DNA of 64,000 bases from Listeria monocytogenes ATCC 19117 (GCF_000307025.1 NC_018584.1:496001-560000); one strand, 5' to 3'. Positions 36,665 to 45,219 are shown, counted from the stretch's first letter. Made by a program: numbers and translations. Notes: generated from the letters alone by a model not told the origin.

Positions 36665-37012
36665 ATGCAAAAAGATACATATAGCGGCATTCGATTGAGT
36701 GTAATCCAATTGATAGATTCAAAAAAAGAAAATCTGAAGGAAAATAATATAAAATTAACAATTATAAAGGATGAAAAAGACGGTTATGTTGTAGAACTGG
36801 ATAATGACAAATGCATGGCAGAAATTGTAGTTGAAGAACCTACTTATGCCCCATATCGCTATATTTCATTTGAAGTAGTTTCTTTGATGGATGGAAAAGT
36901 TAAAATTATCTATTCTTGGTATGATGATGAAACAAGTCAATGGAGCGATATTGAGAAAGAATTAAATAAAGGAATTCAATTTCTAAATAATTTTAAAACG
37001 ATGGAGCAATAA
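36665..37012 (+). CDS. Hypothetical small acidic protein (115 aa)
   Basis: ATG preceded by GAGAGGAACG. Cytosolic, acidic, with a predicted beta-sheet centre (YVVELDNDKCMAEIVVEEP, YRYISFEVVSLMDGKVKIIYSWYDDE) and a C-terminal helix. Size, acidity and position after a decayed gene tail resemble orphan immunity genes of polymorphic toxin systems, but no family is recognised and the role is inference. Confidence 0.55.
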   Translation: MQKDTYSGIRLSVIQLIDSKKENLKENNIKLTIIKDEKDGYVVELDNDKCMAEIVVEEPTYAPYRYISFEVVSLMDGKVKIIYSWYDDETSQWSDIEKELNKGIQFLNNFKTMEQ

Positions 37013-37219
37013 AAGAACATTATTGCTGTACTTAAATTGCTATAAGGAAATATAATCACAAACAGTAAAAATTAACCTATAACTATAAAAATGATAAAAA
37101 AGACATATTATAAATAAGAGTATATGTTTGTATAAAATGTGCAAACGTACACAATGAATTTAATAAGAAATACAAAAAGTGAACTCGTATATTCAAATAA
37201 AAGTGTTTAATCTGTGTAA

Positions 37220-37348
37220 ATTAACTTTAGACTATCAAGTAAGCAGTATCGCATAACAGGATTAGTTCCAACAAGCTATGGTAAGAAAATATATGCTTTT
37301 AAATATCAGGATGTACGTGCAATAGGTACACTTAAAGGCAAAAAATAG
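37220..37348 (+). pseudogene. C-terminal gene remnant
   Basis: A start-less frame reads SSKQYRITGLVPTSYGKKIYAFKYQDVRAIGTL and ends KGKK-stop at 37348. It is a lysine-rich tail of a lost gene. The other sequence between 37013 and 37415 is AT-rich and I see nothing else in it. Confidence 0.4.
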
Positions 37349-37415
37349 ATTAACAACTAAAAAATGTAGGAAATTGGTTCTTTAATTCCAAAGCATATTA
37401 AGGAGTAATAGTATA

Positions 37416-37658
37416 GTGAAAAGAATAATTTTAACAAGTACATTAATCGTTTGGACAATAGTATGCATTTACATGAGTATTTCTATGGTTAGTAATAATA
37501 CTGGCATTGCTTTTCCAATTTGGCTTCACATCATTCTTTTAATCTGCTTCTTAGCGACAGGTATAGTAAATGTGAAGAAAAAAGAATATCTTTGGAGCAC
37601 TATGTTATTTGAAGGCGTGTTAGTAGTTCTATTAAGTTTAATTATTGTATTAGTCTAA
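37416..37658 (+). CDS. Small membrane protein (80 aa)
   Basis: Starts at a GTG with AAGGAG in front. Three membrane helices, with a short basic loop (NVKKKEY). Family not recognised. It lies between the remnant at 37348 and the convergent HD gene; small size and setting resemble accessory immunity proteins, which is only a suggestion. Confidence 0.55.
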   Translation: MKRIILTSTLIVWTIVCIYMSISMVSNNTGIAFPIWLHIILLICFLATGIVNVKKKEYLWSTMLFEGVLVVLLSLIIVLV

Positions 37659-37725
37659 CGGATGTAAATATATGAATAGATGGATGTTCCAAACTAAATA
37701 GGAGTATTGTTAACTCAAACCTCTC

Positions 37726-37758
37726 AAGTAAGCAGTGTCACTACTGCTTACTTTTTTT
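37726..37758. terminator. Bidirectional terminator by the HD gene
   Basis: AAGTAAGCAGT (37726-37736) pairs with ACTGCTTACTT (37743-37753) and a T-run follows. The same hairpin recurs at 40715-40742 in the degenerate copy. Confidence 0.85.
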
Positions 37759-38718
37759 GGTTGCTTTTATGTAGATGCCGTGCTTACTTCTCTCAGATGC
37801 CCAATCATTCATTTTACGTACTTTTTCTGAAAGCTCATCCGCCGGAATAAGCCGCCCATCCACTAAAATAGACGGATTAATCAAACGCATTTTCTTCTTA
37901 TGATGATAAGTAAAGTCCGCCTCATTTTCTTCCAAATGGGCACTCGCGAGCAATTGAATCTTCTCCCGAGCATCCGAATTCGCATTCAATTTAGCTAACA
38001 ATTCAGTATCAGTCAACCGAAGATCCGCGGTTGTAATCGTCTCCTGCTGAAACGCAATGCGCATTGCTTCAGCCAAAATCTCATAACTATAAACATTCAG
38101 CGGATCATAAAAATAATCAATCACTTCCGAATAATATTGCGCAACAAACCATTCTGCAAGAGCGATATTTGCCAAATAAAGCCGCCCATCCACCATTACT
38201 AAAGCCTGCAAAAATTCTTCCACCTCAGCCAAACTAATTTTCCTATGGCGATACAAATCTTGCAGCGTGTAATCAATCCGGTCGGCACAAAGCTCCGGGG
38301 CTTCTTGCTCCAAAATTTTCCACTTCGAAATATCATCAAAAATCCCTTCAAAAGAATAACCATACTTCTCTAAAATGGCAGGAATCGTCGAAGTTTTTAC
38401 AAAGTCCTCAAAAATCTGCTCATGATAATCTTCCTCTTCAAAATCAAGCGCATAATCCACCACATGCGAAAAAGCAGTGTGCGATACGTCGTGCAGTAAG
38501 CCAGCAATTTGCTCCTCCAAAGAGCCACCGAACTTCCTAATAAAAAGCATCACACCAATCGAATGATCAAGCCGGCTAAGGTCCCAAAGCGGATTTACTA
38601 AATAACTCGAGCCACCTTGATGCACGTATGCTAGCCGTGAAACCAATGGGCTCTGGATTAGTTCAGCCAAAACAGGTTCTATTTCAAATGTTCCGTAGAG
38701 CGGGTCTGTTATTTTCAT
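37741..38718 (-). CDS. HD-domain metal-dependent phosphohydrolase (325 aa)
   Basis: The HD signature is present: LDHSIGVMLFIRKF (first His), GLLHDVSHTAFSHVVDY (His-Asp), and the downstream Asp in ADRIDYTL. Such proteins hydrolyse nucleotides or other phosphoesters with Mn or Fe; the substrate is unknown. The frame opens at a GTG (38727), but AAAGAGGTGA is best spaced for ATG 38718. A degenerate copy with a large internal deletion lies at about 40741-40921. Intact and likely core, since it marks the right border of the variable region. Confidence 0.85.
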   Translation of the reverse strand: MKITDPLYGTFEIEPVLAELIQSPLVSRLAYVHQGGSSYLVNPLWDLSRLDHSIGVMLFIRKFGGSLEEQIAGLLHDVSHTAFSHVVDYALDFEEEDYHEQIFEDFVKTSTIPAILEKYGYSFEGIFDDISKWKILEQEAPELCADRIDYTLQDLYRHRKISLAEVEEFLQALVMVDGRLYLANIALAEWFVAQYYSEVIDYFYDPLNVYSYEILAEAMRIAFQQETITTADLRLTDTELLAKLNANSDAREKIQLLASAHLEENEADFTYHHKKKMRLINPSILVDGRLIPADELSEKVRKMNDWASERSKHGIYIKATKKSKQ

Positions 38719-38789
38719 CATATTCACCTCTTTTTTTAATTATATATTAGCGAACAAACGTTTTCCATGTTTTCCCTAGCAATTCCAAT

Positions 38790-39125
38790 TTTGCTGAGAA
38801 AGCTTATAAAAAATTACTGAAATGACCGAAGATGCGATTGATAAAATGAAAAACAGTTCGGTAGTGTAATTATTCCAGACGAAACCTCTGTTGTTGCACA
38901 AATTTTCCGCGATAAAATCGACCTAGTTGCCAACGCAATCGGCGAATCTATTTCCCAAATCAAGCGGGATGAAGCGCTGCAAAATGGCGAGCAAAAGCGA
39001 GAGAATAAGTAACCTTGGCCGGTACAGTGACTGACTCGGTTGAAGTAGTGGAAGAAATCCCATTGGTGCATCATCTGGCTAATGCGCCCAGGTTGCGCAT
39101 GAAAGTTGTGGGGAATTTGGTTTAA
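38790..39125 (+). pseudogene. Degenerate copy of the hydantoinase gene 3' end (A')
   Basis: Closely similar to 26391-26795, ending at the same GGAATTTGGTTTAAGGGAAGTAA. It has internal deletions (the segment coding LVLVGGGSV and the one coding GQYEQIYIYSQIE are lost) and frame disruptions. It has no promoter or start. The junction with the HD gene's upstream DNA is at about 38787-38791 (GCAATTCCAA joined to TTTTGCTGAG). Confidence 0.9.
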
Positions 39126-39166
39126 GGGAAGTAAATAGTGGAACATTCCAATCATTTTTTATAAAG

Positions 39167-39209
39167 TAATCCCACGTGTATAAAAATACGGTTTATACAC
39201 GTGGGATTA
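39167..39209. repeat. 18-bp perfect inverted repeat, loop 7
   Basis: TAATCCCACGTGTATAAA (39167-39184) and its exact complement (39192-39209) flank AATACGG. The element sits in a stretch of about 90 bases absent from the corresponding place in copy A (26885-26905), bounded by the direct repeat GTATAAAA. Confidence 0.75.
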
Positions 39210-39479
39210 TGGTTCTATATGAAATAGGTTATTTATTAGAAGGTTTAAATGGCTTATTTTATTTTTCAATGTATAAAATTATGTATATTGACACAATTTG
39301 TGTTATTTTGAACATAAATTTAAGTAAATCAATTCTTAATGTATTGATTTTCGCCTAAAATAGGTCGTTCATGACAAGAATCGGACATTTCATTACATTT
39401 TTGGTTATACATTCATTTTCTATGCTATGGTTTTAGTAGGAACAACTATTTGATTAATGCATAGAAAAGAGGGAGCATA

Positions 39480-40307
39480 ATGAAAAAAAGGTTAATAGGT
39501 ATTATTACAGCATTATTGTTAGTAAGTGGGATTTTGCTATCTCCGCAGATGGCTCAGGCGGAAACAAAAGTGGATTATGACGCATTGTATCAACAGGGAG
39601 TATCTGAAGGGATTATTAATAAAGCAGATGTAAGCTTAGAAACATGGATAAAAGAGAATGAAAGTGAGTATAATCAAGTCTATCAAGATGGTTTAAAAGA
39701 TGGTGTCTATGATGCATCATTGTCGTATGAAGAATGGATAAAGTTAAACAACTATGGACAACCTCCTGTAGTAGATGAAAATTGGGAAGAAGTTCCACAG
39801 AAGCCAATGCTTAAAGGTGTGTATAAAGGTTATAATATTAAAAAAGGGGACATTCTGATTACAAATGGAACATCTTCTTCCGGATTATTGGGACATGCTG
39901 CTATTGCGAATGGGAATGAGTATATATTAGATATTCCTGGGGCTGGAAAAACGACAAGGCAAGTACCTACAAGTAAATGGATGAGTGATTATGATCCAGA
40001 AGGATGGGTAAAAGTTTATCGCCTGAAGGATAGTTCTGTTGCTAATGCCGCAGCCAATTGGGCGGACAAAAACTATTATTCCACCAAAGGCACATCCAAA
40101 CAAAATATTTTCCCAAAATACGGTATGACAGGAAGTCGATATAGTAAGAACCCTACTTATTGTTCTAAAATTGTACTTCAAGCCTATTATTTCGGAACAG
40201 GAAATAAGCCTGTTGTGCAAGTATTTCCGTCCTTAGTTACTGTGTATGATTTACCAAACTATTTTTCAAAAGCATATAAGCCACAACAAGTGAAATACTT
40301 TAAATAA
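39480..40307 (+). CDS. Secreted YiiX-like (permuted papain fold) cysteine protein (275 aa)
   Basis: Signal peptide to about residue 27 (AQAETK). Two tandem repeats of about 30 residues follow (YQQGVSEGIINKADVSLETW and YQDGLKDGVYDASLSYEEW). Then comes a domain of the permuted NlpC/P60-YiiX type: KKGDILITNG, GHAAIANGNEYILDIPG with candidate His139, and PTYCSKIVLQAYY with candidate Cys228. Such enzymes cleave amide bonds in peptidoglycan or lipid-linked substrates. AAAGAGGGAGC precedes the ATG. It is the main cargo of the second insert; the following DUF3139 gene lies 27 bp downstream. Confidence 0.8.
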   Translation: MKKRLIGIITALLLVSGILLSPQMAQAETKVDYDALYQQGVSEGIINKADVSLETWIKENESEYNQVYQDGLKDGVYDASLSYEEWIKLNNYGQPPVVDENWEEVPQKPMLKGVYKGYNIKKGDILITNGTSSSGLLGHAAIANGNEYILDIPGAGKTTRQVPTSKWMSDYDPEGWVKVYRLKDSSVANAAANWADKNYYSTKGTSKQNIFPKYGMTGSRYSKNPTYCSKIVLQAYYFGTGNKPVVQVFPSLVTVYDLPNYFSKAYKPQQVKYFK

Positions 40308-40334
40308 ATCTCATGTATTAGGAAGTGTCGCTGA

Positions 40335-40694
40335 ATGAAAAAGTATAAAAAGTGGTGGATAACGATTGGATTAGTGTTAATTATTTGCATTATCGGATAT
40401 ATTTATTGGTTTGCAATCCCTAAACATACAGCAAATGAAGCAGTAGATGATTACTTAGCAGCGCAAAAGATAAATTCAACGCAAGTTAAAACGAGGGATA
40501 TTCAAAAAGATTGGACTAGAGGAGGATACTATGTCACGATAGTGTTTAAGGATGACCCTAATTTAGTGTATGAATACAACTACAATAGTAAAAGGAATAC
40601 GCCTTACCATATTAATCTACTTGTTTTTAAAGATGGCTCGAGTCAAGAAGATGACCAAGTGAAGCATCCACCACTACAAGAGCAAAAGGATTAA
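40335..40694 (+). CDS. DUF3139 family membrane-anchored protein (119 aa)
   Basis: A basic N-terminus and one membrane helix (about 8-28), then a small outer domain with YLAAQKINSTQVKTRDIQKDWTRGGYYVTIVFKDDPNLVYEYNY, the DUF3139 pattern. The function of the family is unknown. GGAAGTGTCGCTGA precedes the ATG. Co-transcribed with the YiiX-like gene; it may be a membrane partner or protective protein for it (inference). Confidence 0.72.
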   Translation: MKKYKKWWITIGLVLIICIIGYIYWFAIPKHTANEAVDDYLAAQKINSTQVKTRDIQKDWTRGGYYVTIVFKDDPNLVYEYNYNSKRNTPYHINLLVFKDGSSQEDDQVKHPPLQEQKD

Positions 40695-40714
40695 AGCAGA
40701 AACCCAAGCATTTT

Positions 40715-40748
40715 AAGTAAGCAGTGCTACTACTGCTTACTTTTTTGT
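40715..40748. terminator. Terminator, copy of the HD gene hairpin
   Basis: AAGTAAGCAGT (40715-40725) with ACTGCTTACTT (40732-40742) and a T-run, the same stem as at 37726-37753. It now serves the second insert. Confidence 0.82.
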
Positions 40749-40921
40749 ATTACTTTTATATAAGCTCCACATAAAAAGTATCACGCCGATCGAATAATCA
40801 AGCCGGCTAAGGTCCCAAAGTGAATTTACTAAATAACTTGAGACACCTTAATGCACGCGAGCTAGCCGGGAAGCCAAAAAGCTTTGGATTAGTTCAACTA
40901 AAATCTATCATTTTCATTCAA
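40741..40921 (-). pseudogene. Degenerate HD-hydrolase gene (C')
   Basis: Both ends of the HD gene are recognisable: the 3' end next to the hairpin (TTGTATTACTTTTATATA against TTGGTTGCTTTTATGTAG) and the 5' part (CAAGCCGGCTAAGGTCCCAA). About 760 bases of the middle, including the HD motif, are deleted. The start region and its upstream CCCTAGCAATTCCAA also survive (to about 40965). Not functional. Confidence 0.88.
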
Positions 40922-41019
40922 GGAGATAATAAAGCACCAACCTCTCCCATGCTTTCCCTAGCAATTCCAACCCCACCTGAGATACAATTAACCCAAACAA
41001 ACGAAACGGGGCGGATGCC

Positions 41020-41580
41020 ATGGCGGAATCACTCATTACTAAAAAAGCGATTGCTGGTGGGCTGATGGAGCTTTGTCAGCATAAGCGGTTTGAAAAGATT
41101 AGTATTGCGGATATTACGAATATTTGTGGACTTAATCGGCAAACTTTTTACTATCATTTTACAGATAAATACGATTTGCTTACTTGGACGTATGAAAATG
41201 ACTTTTTCCATTGTTTGGCGGATGGGATTACGCTTGAAAATTGGGATAAGCATGTGCTGAAAATGCTGGAATCGATTAAAGAAAATGATGATTTCTATAA
41301 AAACACGGTTTCGGCGGATGCGAGTATCCTTTCTTTTTGCTTTTCTAAATTAACGAATTCGCTGTTTATGGATTTATTTGAAAAAATTGATACGAATGGA
41401 GCGGTGAACGAGGCAGATCGGGTATTTTATGCGGAATTCTTTTCTTACGGATGCTCGGGTGTACTGATTAAATGGATTACGCGCGGTTTTAAAGAGGCAC
41501 CGGAAACGATTGCGAACCAGCTATTTCGACTTGCGAAGGATACGGAATTTTTGGCAAACAGCATGTACCGCGAAAACTAG
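41020..41580 (+). CDS. TetR-family regulator, DhaS-like (186 aa)
   Basis: An N-terminal TetR helix-turn-helix (FEKISIADITNICGLNRQTFYYHFTDKYDLLTW, about 24-56) and a helical C-terminal domain of the DhaS-like group. The ATG follows GGGGCGGATGCC. The oleate hydratase gene begins 109 bp downstream in the same direction, and the gap holds several TGTCT/AGACA half-sites, so this protein probably controls the hydratase in response to fatty acids (inference). Confidence 0.88.
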   Translation: MAESLITKKAIAGGLMELCQHKRFEKISIADITNICGLNRQTFYYHFTDKYDLLTWTYENDFFHCLADGITLENWDKHVLKMLESIKENDDFYKNTVSADASILSFCFSKLTNSLFMDLFEKIDTNGAVNEADRVFYAEFFSYGCSGVLIKWITRGFKEAPETIANQLFRLAKDTEFLANSMYREN

Positions 41581-41612
41581 ACAATATGGCTAATTTGTCT
41601 AAAAACCAGACA
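41578..41612. promoter_or_regulatory. Candidate TetR operator with three half-sites
   Basis: TAGACAA (41578-41584) and TTGTCTA (41595-41601) form an inverted repeat; TGTCT (41596-41600) also pairs with AGACA (41608-41612). The sites begin at the TetR stop codon and lie about 80 bp before the hydratase start. A TATACT element follows at about 41654. Confidence 0.5.
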
Positions 41613-41689
41613 TAAGCGTTCTTTTGCCCAGATTAAAAGCGAACGAGGCGAGGTATACTATCTGTATCAAGAAATTGGAGGAGATAGTG

Positions 41690-43390
41690 ATGAAAAATAA
41701 AAAACGTACGCTAGTCGCTCTAACTGGGGCTGCAATTGGAACAGGTATTGCCGCAAAGAAAATTTCTGAACAAAAGGCCGCTGAAAAAGAACGGGCAGTG
41801 GATGAAGCAATTAAGGCGCGCTATTACGGCGACAAACAAGTGTATTTCGTCGGTGGCGGGATTGCTAGTTTGGCGGGGGCTGTTTATTTAATTCGTGATG
41901 CCAATTTTGATGGGAAAAATATTCATATTATTGAAGGTATGCATATTTTAGGCGGAAGTAATGACGGAGCCGGAAGCGTGGAACATGGCTTTGTTTGTCG
42001 CGGTGGTCGGATGTTAAATGAAGAAACTTATGAAAATTTCTGGGATTTATTTAGTAGTATTCCGTCGCTTGATATGCCGAACTTTAGTGTTACTGAAGAG
42101 ATTTTGAATTTTGACCATTTACATCCAACCCATGCGCAAGCGAGATTAGTTGATAAAGATCGCAATATCCTCGATGCGCATTCGATGGGATTTAATAATA
42201 ATGACCGGATGTTGATGACGAAACTGCTCGCTACTCCGGAAGAAAAACTGGATAATTTAACGATACGTGATTGGTTTGACGAACACTTTTTTGAAACGAA
42301 TTTTTGGTTTATGTGGCAAACCACTTTTGCTTTCCAAAAATGGAGCAGCTTGTTTGAATTTAGACGTTATATGAATCGGATGATGTTAGAATTTAGTCGG
42401 ATTGATACGCTGGAAGGTGTAACAAGAACCCCTCTAAACCAATACGAAAGCTTGATTTTACCTTTAAAAACATTTTTAGATAAACACCATGTTGATTTTA
42501 CAATTAATCAAACGGTGGAAGATATTGATTTCAAAGATGCGCCTGGAATTACAGCGACAGCACTTCATTTATCGGATGGATCCACTATCAAACTTGGCCC
42601 AGATGATGATGTGATTATGACGAATGCTTGTATGACAGATAGCGCGACTCTTGGTGATATGAATACGCCGGCACCAAAACCTGAAGAAAAACCAATTTCT
42701 GGTGAGCTTTGGTACAAAGTCGCTCAAAAGAAACCAAATTTAGGCAATCCAGAGCCATTTTTTGGTCATGAAGAAGAAACAAACTGGCAAAGTTTTACCG
42801 TCACTTGTCATGGTGATAAATTATTAAAACGCATTGAACGCTTCACAGGGAACATTCCAGGAAGTGGTGCGCTCATGACTTTCAAAGACTCTAATTGGTT
42901 AATGAGTACTGTTGTTGCCGCACAACCTCATTTTAAAGCGCAAGATGCAAACACTACGATTTTCTGGGGTTACGGATTATATCCAGACCGCGTGGGTGAT
43001 TTCGTGAAAAAACCGATGAAAGAATGTACCGGGGAAGAAATTTTATATGAATTAATGTGTCATTTGAACTGGCAAGACGATTTTGAAGAAATTAAAGCGG
43101 ATATTATCAATGTAATTCCGTGCTACATGCCATACATCGATGCGCAATTTGAACCACGGGCAATGAGTGATCGTCCGGCCGTTGTTCCAGAAGGTAGTAC
43201 AAACTTTGCGATGATTAGCCAATTTGTGGAAATTCCAAAAGATATGGTTTTCACCGAAGAATATTCCGTTCGTGCTGCTAGAATCGCCGTGTATACGTTA
43301 CTTGATATTGACAAAAAAATCTGCCCAGTAACACCACATAATCGTGATCCAAAAGTGCTAGCGAAAGCAACCCAAACCATGTTTAGATAA
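41690..43390 (+). CDS. ohyA: Oleate hydratase (566 aa)
   Basis: FAD-dependent fatty acid hydratase (formerly 67 kDa myosin-cross-reactive antigen) that adds water to oleate to give 10-hydroxystearate, detoxifying host unsaturated fatty acids. ATG at 41690 follows TTGGAGGAGATAGTG. FAD-binding GGGIASLAG at 55-63 with Glu82 at the end of the second strand (IHIIEGMHILGGSNDG), then CRGGRMLNEETYENFWDLF with the RGGR motif at 104-107. A hydrophobic N-terminal stretch (about 8-22) precedes it. Length fits the family. Preceded by its probable TetR regulator. Confidence 0.93.
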   Translation: MKNKKRTLVALTGAAIGTGIAAKKISEQKAAEKERAVDEAIKARYYGDKQVYFVGGGIASLAGAVYLIRDANFDGKNIHIIEGMHILGGSNDGAGSVEHGFVCRGGRMLNEETYENFWDLFSSIPSLDMPNFSVTEEILNFDHLHPTHAQARLVDKDRNILDAHSMGFNNNDRMLMTKLLATPEEKLDNLTIRDWFDEHFFETNFWFMWQTTFAFQKWSSLFEFRRYMNRMMLEFSRIDTLEGVTRTPLNQYESLILPLKTFLDKHHVDFTINQTVEDIDFKDAPGITATALHLSDGSTIKLGPDDDVIMTNACMTDSATLGDMNTPAPKPEEKPISGELWYKVAQKKPNLGNPEPFFGHEEETNWQSFTVTCHGDKLLKRIERFTGNIPGSGALMTFKDSNWLMSTVVAAQPHFKAQDANTTIFWGYGLYPDRVGDFVKKPMKECTGEEILYELMCHLNWQDDFEEIKADIINVIPCYMPYIDAQFEPRAMSDRPAVVPEGSTNFAMISQFVEIPKDMVFTEEYSVRAARIAVYTLLDIDKKICPVTPHNRDPKVLAKATQTMFR

Positions 43391-43396
43391 AGTGAG

Positions 43397-43434
43397 AAAG
43401 TAGCTATTTGTGACAGAATAGCTACTTTTTTTGT
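43397..43434 (+). terminator. Terminator after oleate hydratase
   Basis: AAAGTAGCTATT (43397-43408) pairs perfectly with AATAGCTACTTT (43417-43428), T-run after. Confidence 0.9.
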
Positions 43435-43540
43435 GCGAGACAGGACAAACGGCTGATATTTACGAAATAGCATTGCTTGTGAACCATAAAACAGCTATAA
43501 TCTTTATAGACGAAAACAAGACCTGAAAAGAGGCTGAACA

Positions 43541-44644
43541 ATGGAAAAAAGCTCCATTTATGGATTAACATGGACAAAATTAACAGAATGGCTAGAAGCA
43601 CACGGTCAAAAGAAATTCCGCGCAACACAAGTGTGGGACTGGCTTTATAGAAAACGTGTCAAAACTTTTGAAGAAATGAGTAACGTTCCAAAAGAAACAA
43701 TTGAACTTTTAACAGCGAATTTTGTGATGAACACTTTAGAAGAACAAGTGGTACAAGAATCGACAGACGGCACGACGAAATATTTATTTAAGCTGAGTGA
43801 CGGGAACTTAATTGAAACCGTGATGATGAAGCAAGAATATGGCTTGTCGGTTTGTGTAACGACCCAAGTTGGCTGTAATATCGGCTGTACTTTTTGTGCG
43901 AGTGGGCTTTTGAAAAAAAGTCGCGACTTAACCGCTGGCGAAATTGTGGAACAAATTATGAATGTGCAGCATTATTTGGATGGACGTAATTTGGAAGAAC
44001 GCGTGAGTCACGTGGTTGTAATGGGAATCGGGGAACCGTTTGATAATTACGATAATGTGATGGATTTCTTGCGTGTGATTAATCATGACAAAGGCCTCGC
44101 AATCGGCGCGCGCCATATCACTGTTTCGACAAGTGGTCTTGCACCGCGCATTATTGATTTTGCCAATGAGGATTTCCAAGTTAACTTAGCGATTTCCCTC
44201 CATGCGCCGAACAATGAACTGCGGACGAGTATTATGCGTATTAACAAGACCTATTCAATTGAGAAATTGATGGAAGCAATCCATTATTACGTTAACAAAA
44301 CTAACCGCCGAATCACATTTGAATACATTATGCTAAAAGGTGTAAACGACCACAAAAAAGAAGCGCTCGAACTGGCGGCACTTCTCGGAGAACATCGCCA
44401 TTTAGCTTATGTTAACTTGATTCCTTACAACCCGGTGGATGAGCATATCGATTATGAACGTAGCACAAAAGAAGACGTACTCGCTTTCTATGATACATTG
44501 AAGAAAAATGGTATTAATTGTGTTATTCGCCGCGAACACGGGACAGATATTGATGCTGCGTGTGGGCAACTTCGTAGTAAACAAATCAAACGAGTTGGCG
44601 TGCGCGAACGGATGAAACAAAAACAAGCAGCAGCGGAAGAATAA
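43541..44644 (+). CDS. rlmN: RlmN-type radical SAM RNA methyltransferase (367 aa)
   Basis: Methylates C2 of A2503 in 23S rRNA and A37 in some tRNAs. The radical SAM cluster motif CxxxCxxC is at Cys112, Cys116, Cys119 ([14 protein letters not shown]). [10 protein letters not shown] and [10 protein letters not shown] are family motifs, and the second catalytic cysteine is in DIDAACGQL near residue 345. The Cfr resistance enzyme shares this fold; the length and N-terminus agree better with RlmN. Transcribed alone. Confidence 0.9.
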   Translation: MEKSSIYGLTWTKLTEWLEAHGQKKFRATQVWDWLYRKRVKTFEEMSNVPKETIELLTANFVMNTLEEQVVQESTDGTTKYLFKLSDGNLIETVMMKQEYGLSVCVTTQVGCNIGCTFCASGLLKKSRDLTAGEIVEQIMNVQHYLDGRNLEERVSHVVVMGIGEPFDNYDNVMDFLRVINHDKGLAIGARHITVSTSGLAPRIIDFANEDFQVNLAISLHAPNNELRTSIMRINKTYSIEKLMEAIHYYVNKTNRRITFEYIMLKGVNDHKKEALELAALLGEHRHLAYVNLIPYNPVDEHIDYERSTKEDVLAFYDTLKKNGINCVIRREHGTDIDAACGQLRSKQIKRVGVRERMKQKQAAAEE

Positions 44645-44733
44645 TAATTCAAACTATCTGGTTTCCATTTGGAGATTGGATAGTTTTTGTTTATACTTAA
44701 AGTACCGAAAGCAATTGAAGGAGGACAAAAATC

Positions 44734-45213
44734 ATGGAAGTAGAAATTGTCGAACGAAATGCTTTTACAGCTGTGGGGAAAAAACGAACTTTTTCGGTTG
44801 AAAACGATGCGCAAAAAGAAAAAATCAGCCAATTTTGGCAAGAAGCAAACACAAATGGTGATGCCGAACGAATCAACGAATTAGCTGAATTTGCAACAAT
44901 TGATGGTATTTTAGGCGTTTGTAAAATGAACGGCGACAAAATGGACTATTATATCGCGATTGAATCCGAACTCACTCCACCAGCAGACATGGAAAAACTA
45001 ATCATCCCAGCAAGTAAATGGGCCATCTTCAAATCAGTCGGCCCACTACCAAGCGCAATCCAAAAAGTGTGGGAATACATTTACGGCGAATGGTTCCAAA
45101 CAAGCAACTACGCGCACGGAAACGCTCCAGAACTAGAAGTCTACACAGAAGGTGACACAACTGCCGCTGATTATTATTCGGAAGTTTGGATTCCGGTGGT
45201 TGAAAAAGAATAG
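44734..45213 (+). CDS. GyrI-like effector-binding domain protein (159 aa)
   Basis: A stand-alone GyrI/AraC-type effector-binding fold: VEIVERNAFTAVGKKRTFS at the start, then DYYIAIESELTPPADMEKLIIPASKWAIFKSVGPLPSAIQKVWEYIYGEWFQTSNY, characteristic of the family, ending AADYYSEVWIPV. These domains bind small hydrophobic ligands; some hydrolyse them. No DNA-binding domain is attached. GAAGGAGG precedes the ATG. Confidence 0.85.
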   Translation: MEVEIVERNAFTAVGKKRTFSVENDAQKEKISQFWQEANTNGDAERINELAEFATIDGILGVCKMNGDKMDYYIAIESELTPPADMEKLIIPASKWAIFKSVGPLPSAIQKVWEYIYGEWFQTSNYAHGNAPELEVYTEGDTTAADYYSEVWIPVVEKE

Positions 45214-45219
45214 CAAACT

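Larger units (their letters stand above)
38790..40985. repeat. Second, decayed copy of the hydantoinase-HD locus (A'-B'-C')
   Basis: The unit contains the hydantoinase 3' remnant, an insert with two genes (39480-40694), the terminator hairpin shared with the HD gene, and an HD gene remnant with its upstream DNA. It follows the first copy (26391-38790) directly. The two copies carry entirely different inserts. Confidence 0.8.

Noticed and set aside
38814-39155. Minus-strand frame of 113 codons
   Set aside because: It is antisense to the degenerate hydantoinase 3' copy and has no ribosome site or codon support.
37726-40748. Prophage attachment sites or an integrase-driven island as the cause of the repeats
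   Set aside because: No integrase, tRNA gene or short att-like core is present; the repeats are long fragments of ordinary genes.
40820-41065. Plus-strand frame of 81 codons before the TetR gene
   Set aside because: It runs antisense through the HD-gene remnant and overlaps the TetR start; no family resemblance.
43541-44644. Cfr antibiotic-resistance methyltransferase
   Set aside because: N-terminus and overall length agree with RlmN; Cfr cannot be formally excluded without a phylogeny, but nothing here favours it.
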